Source: Geodermatophilus obscurus (GTDB lineage: Bacteria; Actinomycetota; Actinomycetes; Mycobacteriales; Geodermatophilaceae). Taken from it: a stretch of DNA of 64,000 bases. The notes below the pieces were generated by a model that saw nothing but the letters and a program-made list of their open reading frames with translations, was not told where the DNA came from and made no database searches. This document shows, in pieces, positions 41,098 through 50,273 of this stretch. Where the stretch lies: NCBI RefSeq assembly GCF_900143215.1, contig NZ_FRDM01000016.1:1-64000 (forward strand), in the 5' to 3' direction. How positions within the stretch are numbered: the stretch's first letter is position 1; each line of letters opens with the position of its first letter. The translations under genes and the position numbers were made by a program.

Positions 41098-41394
41098 TCA
41101 CGCCGTCGTGAACCCGGTGCTCCCTCGGATCGGCTCGTCCCGGACGTCGACAGCCGTGACCGCGCCGGGCGCCCGCGGGCCCTGCAGATCGGCCAGGACG
41201 GCGGCCACCGCGGCGTCCGGACCCTCGAGCACGACCTCGACGCGCCCGTCGGACAGGTTGGTCGCCGACCCCGTCAGCCCCGCGTCAGCGGCCCGTCCGC
41301 GGACGAACCAGCGGTAGCCGACGCCCTGCACCGAACCGGAGACGAGGGCCACGACCCGGCGCCGTCCGTCCTGCTGACCGCTCACGGTCCCCAT
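41098..41394 (-). CDS. acyP: Acylphosphatase
   Basis: 98 residues. It hydrolyses carboxyl-phosphate bonds in the cytoplasm. The catalytic Arg28 (GSVQGVGYRWFVRGRA) and Asn46 (GSATNLSDGRVEVVLEG) are present. It lies 25 bp downstream of mutM on the same strand and ahead of smc, the usual actinobacterial order. Confidence 0.95.
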   Translation of the reverse strand: MGTVSGQQDGRRRVVALVSGSVQGVGYRWFVRGRAADAGLTGSATNLSDGRVEVVLEGPDAAVAAVLADLQGPRAPGAVTAVDVRDEPIRGSTGFTTA

Positions 41395-41419
41395 GATCCG
41401 CTCCCGCGGAGCGCTCCGC

Positions 41420-42298
41420 TCACGGGCGACGGGGCCTCGGGCGCGGCTGGCACTGCGGGCAGCTGTAGCTGGAGCGGTTCATGAAGGACTCGCGCACGAT
41501 CGGCGTCCCGCAGCGCGGGCAGGGCCGGTCGACCTGGCCGTAGACGGCCAGGTGCCGGGAGAAGTAGCCGCTCTGCCCGTTGACGTCGACGTACAGCGAG
41601 TCGAAGGAGGTGCCGCCCTGCGCCAGGCTCCCGTGGAGGACGTCGCGCACCCCCTCCAGCAGCGCGCCGACCTGGGCCCGGGTGAGCCGGTCGGTCGGGC
41701 GGTTGCCGTGCAACCGGGCCCGCCACAGCGACTCGTCGGCGTAGATGTTGCCGACGCCGCCGATCAGCGTCTGGTCCAGCAGGGCGCGCTTGACCTCCGT
41801 GCGCCGCCGACGCAGCCGCGCGGAGAAGTCGGCCTCGTCGAAGGCCGGGTCCAGCGGGTCGATCGCGATGTGCGCGACCCGGGGCGGCACGGTGCCGCCC
41901 TCGCCGGCGTCCTCCACCGCCAGCCCGCCGAACGTGCGCTGGTCGACGAAGCGCAGCTCGCGGCCGCCGTCGGTGAAGGTGAAGCGGGCACGCAGGTGGG
42001 TCTCGTCGGGCTGGGCGGGCTTCTCGACCAGCAGCTGACCGCTCATCCCGAGGTGGGCGACGAGCGCCTGGCCGGCGGGCGTGCCGTCGTCCTCGGCCAG
42101 CGGCAGCCAGAGGTACTTGCCGCGGCGGTGGGCGGCGGTGAGCGTGCGCCCGGTCAGCGCGGCGACGAAGTGCTCGGCGCCCTCGAGGTGGCGGCGGACG
42201 GCGCGCGGGTGGTCCACCTCGACGGAGGCGACGGTGCGCCCCGCGACCCAGCGCTCGAGGCCGCGCCGGACCACCTCGACCTCGGGCAGCTCGGGCAC
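41420..42298 (-). CDS. mutM: Formamidopyrimidine-DNA glycosylase
   Basis: 292 residues. It removes 8-oxoguanine and formamidopyrimidines and cuts the strand by beta,delta elimination. Catalytic Pro1/Glu2 in [15 protein letters not shown]; Lys in [10 protein letters not shown]; the helix-two-turn-helix [15 protein letters not shown]; and the zinc finger [25 protein letters not shown] at the end. It starts ATG 42298, 6 bases after rnc. Confidence 0.97.
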   Translation of the reverse strand: MPELPEVEVVRRGLERWVAGRTVASVEVDHPRAVRRHLEGAEHFVAALTGRTLTAAHRRGKYLWLPLAEDDGTPAGQALVAHLGMSGQLLVEKPAQPDETHLRARFTFTDGGRELRFVDQRTFGGLAVEDAGEGGTVPPRVAHIAIDPLDPAFDEADFSARLRRRRTEVKRALLDQTLIGGVGNIYADESLWRARLHGNRPTDRLTRAQVGALLEGVRDVLHGSLAQGGTSFDSLYVDVNGQSGYFSRHLAVYGQVDRPCPRCGTPIVRESFMNRSSYSCPQCQPRPRPRRP

Positions 42299-42304
42299 GT
42301 CGGC

Positions 42305-43117
42305 TCAACCCGCTTCGGATGCAGCTGCGACGGCCTCGCCGTCGGGGCCGGCGCCGTCGGAGAGGGCGTGCCAGGCGGCCTCGGCGGCCTCCTGCTCGGC
42401 GGCCTTCTTGGTGCGCCCGGCGCCGCGGCCGTACACCGTGCCGGAGAGGACGACGGCGGCGGTGAAGGTCTTGGCGTGGTCGGGGCCGGTGTCCTCGACC
42501 ACGTAGGCCGGCGCACCGAGCCCCAGCCGGGCGCCCAGCTCCTGCAGGCTGGTCTTCCAGTCCAGGCCGGCGCCGCGGGTGGCGGCCTGGTCGAGCAGCG
42601 GGTCGAACAGCCGGTGCACGATCGCCGCGGCGGTGTCCAGGCCGAGCCCGACGTGCACCGCCCCGATGATCGCCTCCACGGCGTCGGCGAGGATCGAGTC
42701 CTTCTCCCGCCCGCCGGTGGTCTCCTCGCCGCGGCCGAGCAGCAGGTGCGGACCCAGGCCGCCGTCCCCGAGCCGGCGGGCGACACCGGCCAGCGAGGTC
42801 ATGTTGACCACCGAGGCGCGCAGCTTGGCCAGCCGGCCCTCGGGGAGTTCGGGGTGCCGCCGGTAGAGCTCGTCGGTGACGACCAGGCCGAGCACCGAAT
42901 CCCCGAGGAACTCCAGGCGCTCATTGGTGGGCAGCCCGCCGTGCTCGTAGGCGTAGGACCGGTGGGTCAGCGCCAACGCCAGCAGGCCGCCGGGCAGCTC
43001 GACCCCCAGGGCGTCGAGCAGCCAGGCGGCCGCGCGGTCGGCGTGCGCCACACCGGCCGGGGAACGGCCGGCGGCCCCGCCCGCAGCGGGCTGGGTACCG
43101 GTGGCCGTCGTCCCCAC
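42305..43117 (-). CDS. rnc: Ribonuclease III
   Basis: 270 residues. It cuts double-stranded RNA in rRNA processing. The signature [20 protein letters not shown] and the second acidic site [15 protein letters not shown] are intact; a double-stranded RNA-binding domain ends the protein ([34 protein letters not shown]). GTG 43117 was chosen as the first start after the rpmF stop; the first 30 residues are a low-complexity extension, and a later start is possible. Confidence 0.95.
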   Translation of the reverse strand: MGTTATGTQPAAGGAAGRSPAGVAHADRAAAWLLDALGVELPGGLLALALTHRSYAYEHGGLPTNERLEFLGDSVLGLVVTDELYRRHPELPEGRLAKLRASVVNMTSLAGVARRLGDGGLGPHLLLGRGEETTGGREKDSILADAVEAIIGAVHVGLGLDTAAAIVHRLFDPLLDQAATRGAGLDWKTSLQELGARLGLGAPAYVVEDTGPDHAKTFTAAVVLSGTVYGRGAGRTKKAAEQEAAEAAWHALSDGAGPDGEAVAAASEAG

Positions 43118-43134
43118 GGCTGGTCCTGCCGGGG

Positions 43135-43314
43135 TCAGACCGAGAGGACCTGACGGCCCGCGTACTGCCCGCAGTTCGGGCAGGCCTGGTGCGGCGGCTT
43201 GGGCTGGCCGCAGGCCCGGTTCGGGCACGGCGTGAGGGTGGGCGCGGACGCCTTCCACTGCGAGCGCCGGGCGCGGGTGTTGGCGCGGGACATCTTCCGC
43301 TTCGGGACGGCCAC
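43135..43314 (-). CDS. rpmF: 50S ribosomal protein L32
   Basis: 59 residues. L32 starts [20 protein letters not shown], the family signature, and carries two CxxC-type zinc knuckles (CPNRACGQ and [12 protein letters not shown]), so this is the zinc-binding form. Placed between yceD and rnc on the same strand. GTG start 43314, one base after the yceD stop. Confidence 0.96.
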   Translation of the reverse strand: MAVPKRKMSRANTRARRSQWKASAPTLTPCPNRACGQPKPPHQACPNCGQYAGRQVLSV

Positions 43315-43315
43315 G

Positions 43316-43957
43316 TCAGTTCTCCTCTGGGTCGTCCGCACCGGCGTTCGGTGCGGCGGTGAAACGTGCGGCGAGCCCGGCCCAGCGCGGGTCGAGCTGC
43401 TCGTGCGTGTGGTCGGCGGGCAGGTCGTCGAGGCGCTGCCCGCAGTCGACGCACAACCCGGCGCAGTCCTCGGTGCAGGTCGGCGCGAGCGGGAGGCTCA
43501 GGACGACGAGGTCGCGGACCATCGGCTCGAGGTCGATGTGGTCGCCCTCGACGCGGCGGACCTCGTCCTCCTCGCTGGTGGCCTCGGTCGTGCTGCCCTC
43601 GTAGGCGAACAGCTCCTGGACGTCGAGCTCGAGGCCGTCCTCGATCGGCTCCAGGCATCGCGCGCACGAGCCGGTGACCGGGACGTCGACCTCGCCGGTG
43701 ACCAGCACGCCCTCCATCACCGACTCCAGCCGCAGACGGAGCCGGACCTCGGCGCCCGCGGGGACGCCGATGAGTTCGACCCGCCAGTCGGCGGGCGCCG
43801 GCAGCGTGCGCTCCAGCTCCTGCATCGAGCCGGGGCGCCGGCCGAGCTCGCGCAGGTCCACGGACCAGGGGTTGGCAGCGGGACGCCGGGCGTCCGGGGA
43901 CGCGGCGCCTGGGCGGGACGGCTGGGCGGCAGGCATGTCGGTACTCGCGGTAGGCAT
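43316..43957 (-). CDS. DUF177/YceD family protein
   Basis: 213 residues. YceD is linked to 23S rRNA metabolism in plants and bacteria and almost always precedes rpmF. Landmarks are [30 protein letters not shown] and the Cys-rich [20 protein letters not shown], followed by [11 protein letters not shown]. The first 30 residues are a Pro/Ala-rich leader; the exact ATG is uncertain. It overlaps nothing and runs into rpmF with a one-base gap, so both are co-transcribed. Confidence 0.93.
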   Translation of the reverse strand: MPTASTDMPAAQPSRPGAASPDARRPAANPWSVDLRELGRRPGSMQELERTLPAPADWRVELIGVPAGAEVRLRLRLESVMEGVLVTGEVDVPVTGSCARCLEPIEDGLELDVQELFAYEGSTTEATSEEDEVRRVEGDHIDLEPMVRDLVVLSLPLAPTCTEDCAGLCVDCGQRLDDLPADHTHEQLDPRWAGLAARFTAAPNAGADDPEEN

Positions 43958-44078
43958 CGGGGAGGAGGCCGGCCGGGGTGCGGGGACCTCCGGCGGTCGG
44001 ACCGAGGACTGAGCCTACCCGATGGGGAGCGACGCCGTTCCGCAGCGGAGGTGGCCCGGTGCTGAGGCGGGGCGGTGC

Positions 44079-44162
44079 CACGATCAGGGTCCCTGATCGT
44101 GCGGTGTCCTCCCTCACCGCGGAACGTGCGGGTGGACGCTTCTGGATCAGGGACCCTGATCC
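44079..44162. repeat. Palindrome array, copy 1 (GATCAGGG...CCCTGATC)
   Basis: Two near-perfect palindromes: CACGATCAGGG-T-CCCTGATCGTG (44079-44101) and GGATCAGGG-A-CCCTGATCC (44144-44162). Between them is GGTGTCCTCCCTCACCGCGG. The region lies between sepIVA and yceD (both minus), within about 215 bp without a gene. The layout repeats at 63058-63147 with GATCAGGTCACCTGATC. It may end sepIVA transcripts or act as a protein-binding site; neither is shown. Confidence 0.7.
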
Positions 44163-44171
44163 CAGCGAGGC

Positions 44172-44864
44172 TCAGGGCTCGCGGAGGCTGGCGCGCGCCT
44201 TCTCCACCGAGCGCAGCATCCGCTCGAGGGTGCCGCCGAAGTCGGCCAACCGGGTGTCGACGTACTCGTCGACCTCGGTGCGCATCTGAGCGACGTCCGC
44301 GGCGGTCTGCGCCCCGAGCTCGTCGGCGCGGGCGACCGCGCCCCGGTAGACGTCGGTCTCGCTGATCAGCCGCTCGTGCTCGGCCTGCGCGGCCGCCAAC
44401 ATCTCCGCCTGCTGGGCCTGCGCGTCGGCGATCAACGCCTCGTACTGCCGGCGGGCCTCCTCGGCGATCCGCTCGGCCTCCTCCTCGGCGCGGGCGAGCA
44501 GGTCCTCCGCCTCGGCCTGGGCGCGGGCGAGCAGGTCGTCGCGCTGCCGGCGGGCCGTGCCGAGGATCTCCTCGCGCTGCCGCCGGGCCGCGCCGACCAC
44601 CTGCTCGGTCTCGCTGCGGGTGCGGCCGGTCAACCGCTCGGCCTCGGCCTGCGCCTGCTGGAGGATCTCGGTGCGCTGCTCGACGATCGCGCCGGCCTTG
44701 TGCACCTCGGCCGGCAGGTTCTCGCGGAGGTCGTCGAGCAGGTCGAGGACGACGTCGCGGGGGACCATGCAGGAGCCGCCGGACATCGGCACGCTGCGCG
44801 CGTGCTCGATGACGCTGCTGAGCTCGTCGACGGTCTCGTACAGCCGGTAGACGACCTCGGTCAC
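44172..44864 (-). CDS. sepIVA: SepIVA-like DivIVA-domain coiled-coil protein
   Basis: 230 residues. Mycobacterial SepIVA (Rv2927c) is a cytoplasmic septation and cell-envelope factor. This gene sits beside DUF177-rpmF-rnc as in mycobacteria. MTEVVYRLYETVDELSSVIE begins the protein, MVPRDVVLDLLDDLRENLP matches the DivIVA-like patch, and residues 60-200 form one long coiled coil rich in Ala, Glu, Arg and Gln, with repeated ARRQREEIL / ARRQRDDLL units. The end (TRLADFGGTLERMLRSVEKA) is a short helix. Name by context and fold. Confidence 0.85.
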   Translation of the reverse strand: MTEVVYRLYETVDELSSVIEHARSVPMSGGSCMVPRDVVLDLLDDLRENLPAEVHKAGAIVEQRTEILQQAQAEAERLTGRTRSETEQVVGAARRQREEILGTARRQRDDLLARAQAEAEDLLARAEEEAERIAEEARRQYEALIADAQAQQAEMLAAAQAEHERLISETDVYRGAVARADELGAQTAADVAQMRTEVDEYVDTRLADFGGTLERMLRSVEKARASLREP

Positions 44865-44937
44865 GTCTCCTCCTCGCCGGAGCTCGTCGGAGCCGTGACC
44901 GGCGGTGCCGCGCCCTCGCGTGACCTGGTGAGCTCGG

Positions 44938-45420
44938 TCACGTCCGCTGCTCCCGGTGCGCGATGAGCCGCTCGTGCACGGCCTTGGGCACCAGCCCCGA
45001 GACGTCGCCGCCGAAGGTGGCGATCTGCTTGACCAGGCTGGAGGAGAGGTGGCCGACCTGCGGGGCGGTGGGTACGAAGAGCGTCTCCACCCCGGCCAGC
45101 TCCCGGTTCATCTGCGCCATCTGCAGCTCGTACTCGAAGTCGCTGACCGCGCGCAGCCCCTTGACGATCACCGGGATGTCGTTGCTGCGGCAGTAGTCGA
45201 CGAGCAGTCCCTGGAAGCTGTCGACGGTCACGTTGGGCACGTCGGCGACCGCGTCGCGCAGCAGCGCGATGCGCTCGTCGACGGTGAACAGCCCGGCCTT
45301 GCCGGGGTTCACCAGGACGGCGACGACCAGTTCGTCGTACAGGGCCGCGGCCCTGCTGACGACGTCGACGTGGCCGTTCGTCACGGGGTCGAACGACCCG
45401 GGGCAGACCGCTCGCCTCAC
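44938..45420 (-). CDS. coaD: Phosphopantetheine adenylyltransferase
   Basis: 160 residues. It makes dephospho-CoA from 4-phosphopantetheine and ATP. The nucleotidyltransferase motif is CPGSFDPVTNGHVDVVSRAA; IVKGLRAVSDFEYELQMAQM and VGHLSSSLVKQIATFGGDV are characteristic. GTG 45420 overlaps the rsmD stop as GTGA, a normal actinobacterial pairing. Confidence 0.96.
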   Translation of the reverse strand: MRRAVCPGSFDPVTNGHVDVVSRAAALYDELVVAVLVNPGKAGLFTVDERIALLRDAVADVPNVTVDSFQGLLVDYCRSNDIPVIVKGLRAVSDFEYELQMAQMNRELAGVETLFVPTAPQVGHLSSSLVKQIATFGGDVSGLVPKAVHERLIAHREQRT

Positions 45421-45971
45421 GGACAGCGACCGTACCGGAGCACGGCCTCGCCGTAGCGGCGGTCGCGCAGTCCGCGCAGAGGTGTCGGCCACTCGAAGGG
45501 GGGCTCGCGGCTGGAGCGCTCGACCACGACGACGGCGCCCTCGACCAGCCACTCCCCGCTGACCAGCGCCTGCAGCACGCCGAGGACCTCGGGCAGCGGT
45601 GTGGCGTAGGGCGGGTCGGCGAGGACGAGGTCGAATCGGGCCGGCGGCGGCCCGGCGACGACGGAGGGCACCGAGCCGGACACGATGCGCCCGCCGGGCA
45701 GGCCGACCGCCTCGAGGTTGGCCCGCAGCACCGGCAGCACCCGCGGGCCGTTCTCGACGAACACCACCGGGGACGCGCCACGGCTGAGCGCCTCCAGCCC
45801 CAGCGCCCCGGACCCGGCGTAGAGGTCCAGGACGGCGGCGCCCTCGAGGTCGAGCAGGGTGCCGATGCTGTTGAACAACCCCTCCCGGGCGCGGTCGCCG
45901 GTGGGCCGCACGCCCGACGGCGGCACCTTCAGCCGCCGTCCGCCGGCCACGCCTGCGATCAGCCGCGTCAC
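45417..45971 (-). CDS. rsmD: 16S rRNA (guanine966-N2)-methyltransferase RsmD
   Basis: 184 residues. RsmD methylates G966 of 16S rRNA. Start MTRLIAGVAGGRRLKVPPSG, RPTGDRAREGLFNSIG, the S-adenosylmethionine loop VLDLYAGSGALGLEALSRGA and the catalytic LVLADPPYATP are all present. Its start overlaps the recG stop by four bases and its stop overlaps coaD. Confidence 0.95.
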   Translation of the reverse strand: MTRLIAGVAGGRRLKVPPSGVRPTGDRAREGLFNSIGTLLDLEGAAVLDLYAGSGALGLEALSRGASPVVFVENGPRVLPVLRANLEAVGLPGGRIVSGSVPSVVAGPPPARFDLVLADPPYATPLPEVLGVLQALVSGEWLVEGAVVVVERSSREPPFEWPTPLRGLRDRRYGEAVLRYGRCP

Positions 45972-48148
45972 GCCTTCTCCAGGTACTCCGCGCGCTCGTC
46001 GGTGGCCAGCGCGGCCACCTCCATCGCCAGGCCCGGGAAGTCGGCCAGGCCGCGGTCGGTGGCCAGCAGGGCCGTGGCCTCGGTGCGGGCCTCGGCGATG
46101 AGCTGCTCGTCCTCCAGCAGCGAGAGCATCCTGATGCCCGAGCGGCGGCCGGACTGCGCGGCACCGAGCACGTCACCCTCGCGGCGGGTCTCCAGGTCCA
46201 GCCGGGCCAGCTCGAACCCGTCGGAGGTGCCGGCCACCGCGGCCAGCCGTTGCCCGGTGGCCGAGGATGCGGACGCCTCGGACACCAGCAGGCACAGGCC
46301 CTGGTGCCTGCCGCGGGCCACCCGGCCGCGCAGCTGGTGGAGCTGGCTCACGCCGAAGCGGTCGGCGTCCAGAACGACCATCACGGTGGCGTTGGGCACG
46401 TCGACGCCGACCTCGACGACGGTGGTGGCGACCAGGACCTGGACGTCCCCCGCGGCGAAGGCGCGCATCCGCGCCTCCTTGTCCTCGGGGCTCATCCGGC
46501 CGTGCAGGACCTCCAGGCGCAGCCCGGCCAGCGGCCCGGCGCGCAGCTCCTCGGCCACGTCGAGCACGGCCAGCGGCGGACGGCGGTCCGAGCCCTCCCC
46601 GGCCGGGGCGCCGTCGGCGTCGGCGGGCTCCTCCTCCGTGGCGGCGTCCTCACCGATGCGCGGGCAGACGACGTAGGCCTGCCGGCCGGCGGCGACCTCC
46701 TCGCGCAGCCGCTCCCAGGCGCGGTCGAGCCAGGCCGGCTTGTCCCGGACCGGGACCACCGAGCTGGCCACCCCGCCGCGCCCACCGGGCAGCTGGCGCA
46801 GCGTGGAGGTCTCCAGGTCGCCGTAGACGGTCATCGCGACCGTGCGCGGGATCGGCGTGGCGGTCATGACCAGCACGTGCGGGGGCCGGTTGCCCTTGGC
46901 CCGCAGCGCGTCGCGCTGCTCGACGCCGAAGCGGTGCTGCTCGTCGACGACGACCAGGCCCAGGTCGGCGAAGTCCACGCCCTCCTGCAGCAGCGCGTGC
47001 GTGCCGACGACGATGCCGGCGCTGCCGTCGGCCACCGCGGCGCGGCCCTGCCGGCGGGCGGCGGCCTTCTGCGAGCCGGTGAGCAGCACCACGCGGGTGC
47101 CGGCCGGGTCGCCGTCCAGCTCGCCGGCGCGCCCCAGCGGGCCGAGCATCGCGCCGATGCTGCGCGCGTGCTGGGCGGCGAGCACCTCGGTGGGGGCCAG
47201 CAACGCGGCCTGGCCGCCGGCGTCGACGACCTGGGCCATGGCGCGCAGCGCGACGACGGTCTTGCCCGCGCCGACCTCGCCCTGCAGCAGCCGGTGCATG
47301 GGCTGCTCGCGGGCCAGCTCGGCGGCGAGCTCCTCCCCCACCTCGCGCTGGCCGTCGGTGAGCGCGAAGGGCAGGGCAGCGTCGACGGCGTCCAGCAGGC
47401 CCCCGGGGCGTCGCGGGCGGGCGATCCCGGGCTCCAGCGCGGCGGCGCGGCGGCGGGCGGCGAGGGTCAGCTGGAGGGTGAGCGCCTCGTCCCACTTGAG
47501 CCGGTGCCCGGCCCGCTCGGCGTCCTCGTCGGAGGTGGGCCGGTGGATGTCGAGCAGCGCGGCCGCCAGGCTGGGCAGCCCGTGGCGGGCGCGCAGCTCC
47601 TCGGGCAGCGGGTCGTCGACGAAACCGAAGCCGCCGGAGGCGTCGAGCAGCAGCCGGACCGACTTCTGGATGACCCAGCTGGAGACGTCCCTGCTCGCCG
47701 GGTAGATCGGGATGAGCGCGCGGGCCCAGTCCGTGTCGTCGTCCCCGGTGATGAGGTGGCAGTCCGGATGGGCGAACTGCTTGCTCCTGCGGTACTCGCC
47801 GACGGTGCCGGCGAACAACCCCCAGGCCCCCTCCCGCAGGTTCGCGTGCCTGCGGTTGAAGAAGACCAGCTGCATCGAGCCGGCGCCGTCGCCCACGGTG
47901 ACCTCGGTGAGAGTGCCCGGGCGGTTGCGCATCTTCCGCGTGGCCACCTTGCGCACCTGGGCCAGCACGGTCACCCGGTCCCCGACCTGGAGGTCGTCGA
48001 GGCGGGTCATCTCCCCGCGCTTGGCGTACCGGCGCGGATAGTGCCGCAGCAGGTCGCGCACCGTGTACAGCTCGAGCTGCTCGGCCATCGCCTTGGCGGT
48101 CTTGGCACCGAGCACCCGGTCCAGCCGGGTGGCCATCTCGACGGCCAC
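45968..48148 (-). CDS. recG: ATP-dependent DNA helicase RecG
   Basis: 726 residues. RecG remodels stalled forks and Holliday junctions. N-terminal wedge with OB fold (about 55-160, RVTVLAQVRKVATRKM), then the helicase core: Walker A LLQGEVGAGKTVVALRAMAQ, LAPTEVLAAQHARSI, DEQHRFG (GLVVVDEQHRFGVEQR), VMTATPIPRTVAMT, LHGRMSPEDKEARM, TTVVEVGVDVPNATVMVVLD and QLHQLRGRVARGRHQG. GTG 48148 overlaps the DAK2 gene stop by one base; ATG 48136 is an alternative. Confidence 0.96.
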   Translation of the reverse strand: MAVEMATRLDRVLGAKTAKAMAEQLELYTVRDLLRHYPRRYAKRGEMTRLDDLQVGDRVTVLAQVRKVATRKMRNRPGTLTEVTVGDGAGSMQLVFFNRRHANLREGAWGLFAGTVGEYRRSKQFAHPDCHLITGDDDTDWARALIPIYPASRDVSSWVIQKSVRLLLDASGGFGFVDDPLPEELRARHGLPSLAAALLDIHRPTSDEDAERAGHRLKWDEALTLQLTLAARRRAAALEPGIARPRRPGGLLDAVDAALPFALTDGQREVGEELAAELAREQPMHRLLQGEVGAGKTVVALRAMAQVVDAGGQAALLAPTEVLAAQHARSIGAMLGPLGRAGELDGDPAGTRVVLLTGSQKAAARRQGRAAVADGSAGIVVGTHALLQEGVDFADLGLVVVDEQHRFGVEQRDALRAKGNRPPHVLVMTATPIPRTVAMTVYGDLETSTLRQLPGGRGGVASSVVPVRDKPAWLDRAWERLREEVAAGRQAYVVCPRIGEDAATEEEPADADGAPAGEGSDRRPPLAVLDVAEELRAGPLAGLRLEVLHGRMSPEDKEARMRAFAAGDVQVLVATTVVEVGVDVPNATVMVVLDADRFGVSQLHQLRGRVARGRHQGLCLLVSEASASSATGQRLAAVAGTSDGFELARLDLETRREGDVLGAAQSGRRSGIRMLSLLEDEQLIAEARTEATALLATDRGLADFPGLAMEVAALATDERAEYLEKA

Positions 48149-49776
48149 TACTCCACCCCCACCTGCAGCCGGACCCCCTCGGGTGCGCCGTCGTAGCGGG
48201 CCACCTCGACGGTCGGGTGCACGACTGCCAGATGCGCGCAGGCGGCGTCGGCGAGGACGGTGTCGGAGCCGGCGACGACGGTGACCAGCTCCCCGCCGGC
48301 GGACAGCAGGCGGTCGAGCAGCTCGCAGGCGACCGCGGCCGGCTCCCCGCCGACGAGCAGGACGTCGCCCTCCGCCGAGCCCAGCACGTCACCGGGCGCG
48401 CACCGGCCGGCGCTGGTCAGCGCCTCGTGCTCGGCGACGGTGACCTCTGCCCAGCGGGTGGCCGCGGCCGCCTCGGCCATGGTGACGATGTCGTCGCCGA
48501 AGCGCCGGGAGGGGTCGGCGACGGCGAGCGCCGCGAGGCCCTGCACCGGCGAGCGGGTGGGGACGACGGCGACGTCACGCCCCTCCTCGCGGGCGCGCTC
48601 GGCGGCGCGGGAGGCCAGGGCGGTGAGTGTCGGGTCGTTGGGCAGCACGACGACGCCCGCCGCGCCGGACCCCAGGACCGCGGCGAGCACGTCGTCCTCG
48701 GCCACGCCGCCCGGCCCGCAGGGGACGACGGTGGCGCCCTCGGTGGTGAACAGCTCGGCGAGCCCGCCGTCCGGGACGATCGCGACGACCGCGCGCGCAC
48801 CGGGCGCCGGCGCCGGGGCCCGCACCGGGGCCAGGGGGGTCACCGAGATGCGGTGCGGCCGGCCGGCCTCGATGCCCGCCTCGATGGCCGCGCCGACGTC
48901 GCTGACGTGCACGTGCACGTTCCACTCGCGCCCGCCGGGGGTGTCGACGCCGACGACCACCAGGCTGTCGCCGAGAGCGGCCAGCCGGTCCTGCAGCTGC
49001 GCCACGGCGGCCTCGTCGCTGTCGGCGAGCAGGTACTGCACCTCGCTGCCCGGACCGGCGGGCGGCTGGTGGGGCAGGTCGCCGGTGTCGGATCCGTGGT
49101 GGTGCCCGGCGTGCGGACCCCGTCCGGCCCGGCGGACCAGGGCTGGGCGGTCGGGCTCGACACCGGTCACGGTGGTCACCAGAGCATCGAGGACCAGGCA
49201 CAGACCCGCTCCCCCGGCGTCGACCACGCCCGCGTCGCGCAACACGGCCAGCTGTCCCGGCGTCGCCTCGAGGGCGGCACGGGCGCCGTCGGCCGCGGCC
49301 CGCACGACCTCACCCAGGGCGGTGTGGCCGCCGGCGACCGCGGCGACCGCCCCCTCACCGCCGGCCCGCGCCACCGTGAGGAAGGTCCCCTCCTCCGGGT
49401 CGGCGACGGCGCCGTAGGCGGTGTCGGCGGCCTTCTGCAGCGCGGCGGCGAAGGTGGGCCCGTCGGCCGCGGGCTGGCCCGCCAGCTGGTCGGCCAGTCC
49501 CCGCCACAGCTGGGCGAGGATGGTGCCGGAGTTGCCGCGGGCGCCCAGCACCGCGCCGCGCGCCACGAGCGCCCAGGCCGGCTCGGCCCGGTCGCGGCCG
49601 GCCTCGTCGAGCGTGTCCAGGGCGGCCTCGGCGGTGGCCAGCAGGTTGGTGCCGGTGTCGCCGTCGGGCACCGGGAAGACGTTGAGGTCGTCCAGGCGGC
49701 CCCGGGCCGCGGACAGCGCGGCGACCGCGGCCCGGCACCACTGGCCGACCGCGGCGTCGTCGAGCGCCGGCAGCAC
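48148..49776 (-). CDS. DAK2-domain (FakA-like) kinase family protein
   Basis: 542 residues. The DAK2 domain binds ATP and phosphorylates a small substrate; in Firmicutes FakA uses fatty acids carried by FakB. The nucleotide site is NVFPVPDGDTGTNLLAT with GARGNSGTILAQLWRGLAD and VDAGGAGLCLVLDAL. A middle domain (about 215-310) includes EVQYLLADSDEAA and WNVHVHVSDVGAAIEAGIE, and the C-terminal half holds VVVLPNDPTLTALA and VPTRSPVQGLAALA. No FakB gene is in the window. It is co-oriented and touching recG, the usual actinobacterial order, and divergent from rpmB. Confidence 0.9.
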   Translation of the reverse strand: MLPALDDAAVGQWCRAAVAALSAARGRLDDLNVFPVPDGDTGTNLLATAEAALDTLDEAGRDRAEPAWALVARGAVLGARGNSGTILAQLWRGLADQLAGQPAADGPTFAAALQKAADTAYGAVADPEEGTFLTVARAGGEGAVAAVAGGHTALGEVVRAAADGARAALEATPGQLAVLRDAGVVDAGGAGLCLVLDALVTTVTGVEPDRPALVRRAGRGPHAGHHHGSDTGDLPHQPPAGPGSEVQYLLADSDEAAVAQLQDRLAALGDSLVVVGVDTPGGREWNVHVHVSDVGAAIEAGIEAGRPHRISVTPLAPVRAPAPAPGARAVVAIVPDGGLAELFTTEGATVVPCGPGGVAEDDVLAAVLGSGAAGVVVLPNDPTLTALASRAAERAREEGRDVAVVPTRSPVQGLAALAVADPSRRFGDDIVTMAEAAAATRWAEVTVAEHEALTSAGRCAPGDVLGSAEGDVLLVGGEPAAVACELLDRLLSAGGELVTVVAGSDTVLADAACAHLAVVHPTVEVARYDGAPEGVRLQVGVE

Positions 49777-49950
49777 GGCCGGAGGGTACCCACGCGGACC
49801 GACGACGCCGGGCGCGCGACGGGGCCCGGGCTCGCTGCCGCCGCCCTCCGCGACGTCTCCGCCGGGGAGCGGTTAGACTCTCCGTTGGTCTGTGTGCGGG
49901 CGCGTCGGCGTGCCGCCGTCCGTAAAGCGAATCTCTGGGAGTGATCCACC

Positions 49951-50142
49951 GTGGCTGCCGTGTGCGATGTCTGTGGCAAGGGGCCCGGTTTCGGTATGTC
50001 GGTGTCGCACTCGCACCGCCGCACGCCGCGCCGTTGGAACCCGAACATCCAGTCCGTGCGGGCGCTCGTCGCCCCGGGCAACCGTCGCCGCATCAACGCC
50101 TGCACCTCGTGCATCCGCGCCGGCAAGGTCGTGCGCGCCTGA
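49951..50142 (+). CDS. rpmB: 50S ribosomal protein L28
   Basis: 63 residues. Start AAVCDVCGKGPGFGMSVSHS, middle SHRRTPRRWNPNIQ and ending CTSCIRAGKVVRA; cysteine pairs CDVCG and CTSC mark the zinc-binding L28 form. Divergent from the DAK2 gene; GGGAGTGATCCACC lies before GTG 49951. A possible -10 (TAGACT, 49874-49879) lies about 75 bp upstream. Confidence 0.97.
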   Translation: MAAVCDVCGKGPGFGMSVSHSHRRTPRRWNPNIQSVRALVAPGNRRRINACTSCIRAGKVVRA

Positions 50143-50200
50143 AAGAGGACCCCGTCCTCCCCGCCACTCGCGAGCTCGCGGCGGGACCCTGCAGGGGGCC
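50143..50200. repeat. GC-rich intergenic hairpin repeat, copy 6
   Basis: Directly after the rpmB stop: AAAGAGGACCCCGTCCTCCC, CGCCACTCGCGAGCTCGCGG and CGGGACCCTGCAGGGGGCC. It sits between convergent rpmB and the cytidylate-kinase-like gene, so it may end both transcripts. The clearest example of the inner stem (CCGCCACTCGCGAGCTCGCGGCGG-like). Confidence 0.75.
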
Positions 50201-50273
50201 GATCGCCATGCGGAGCCCGGAGGTCCTCGGACCTCCGGGCTCCGACGCGTCCGGGCCGCTCCCGTCGGAGCAC

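Noticed and set aside
44079-44162. CRISPR-like repeat array
   Set aside because: Only two palindromes with different arms and one spacer; no cas genes and no regular repeat-spacer pattern.
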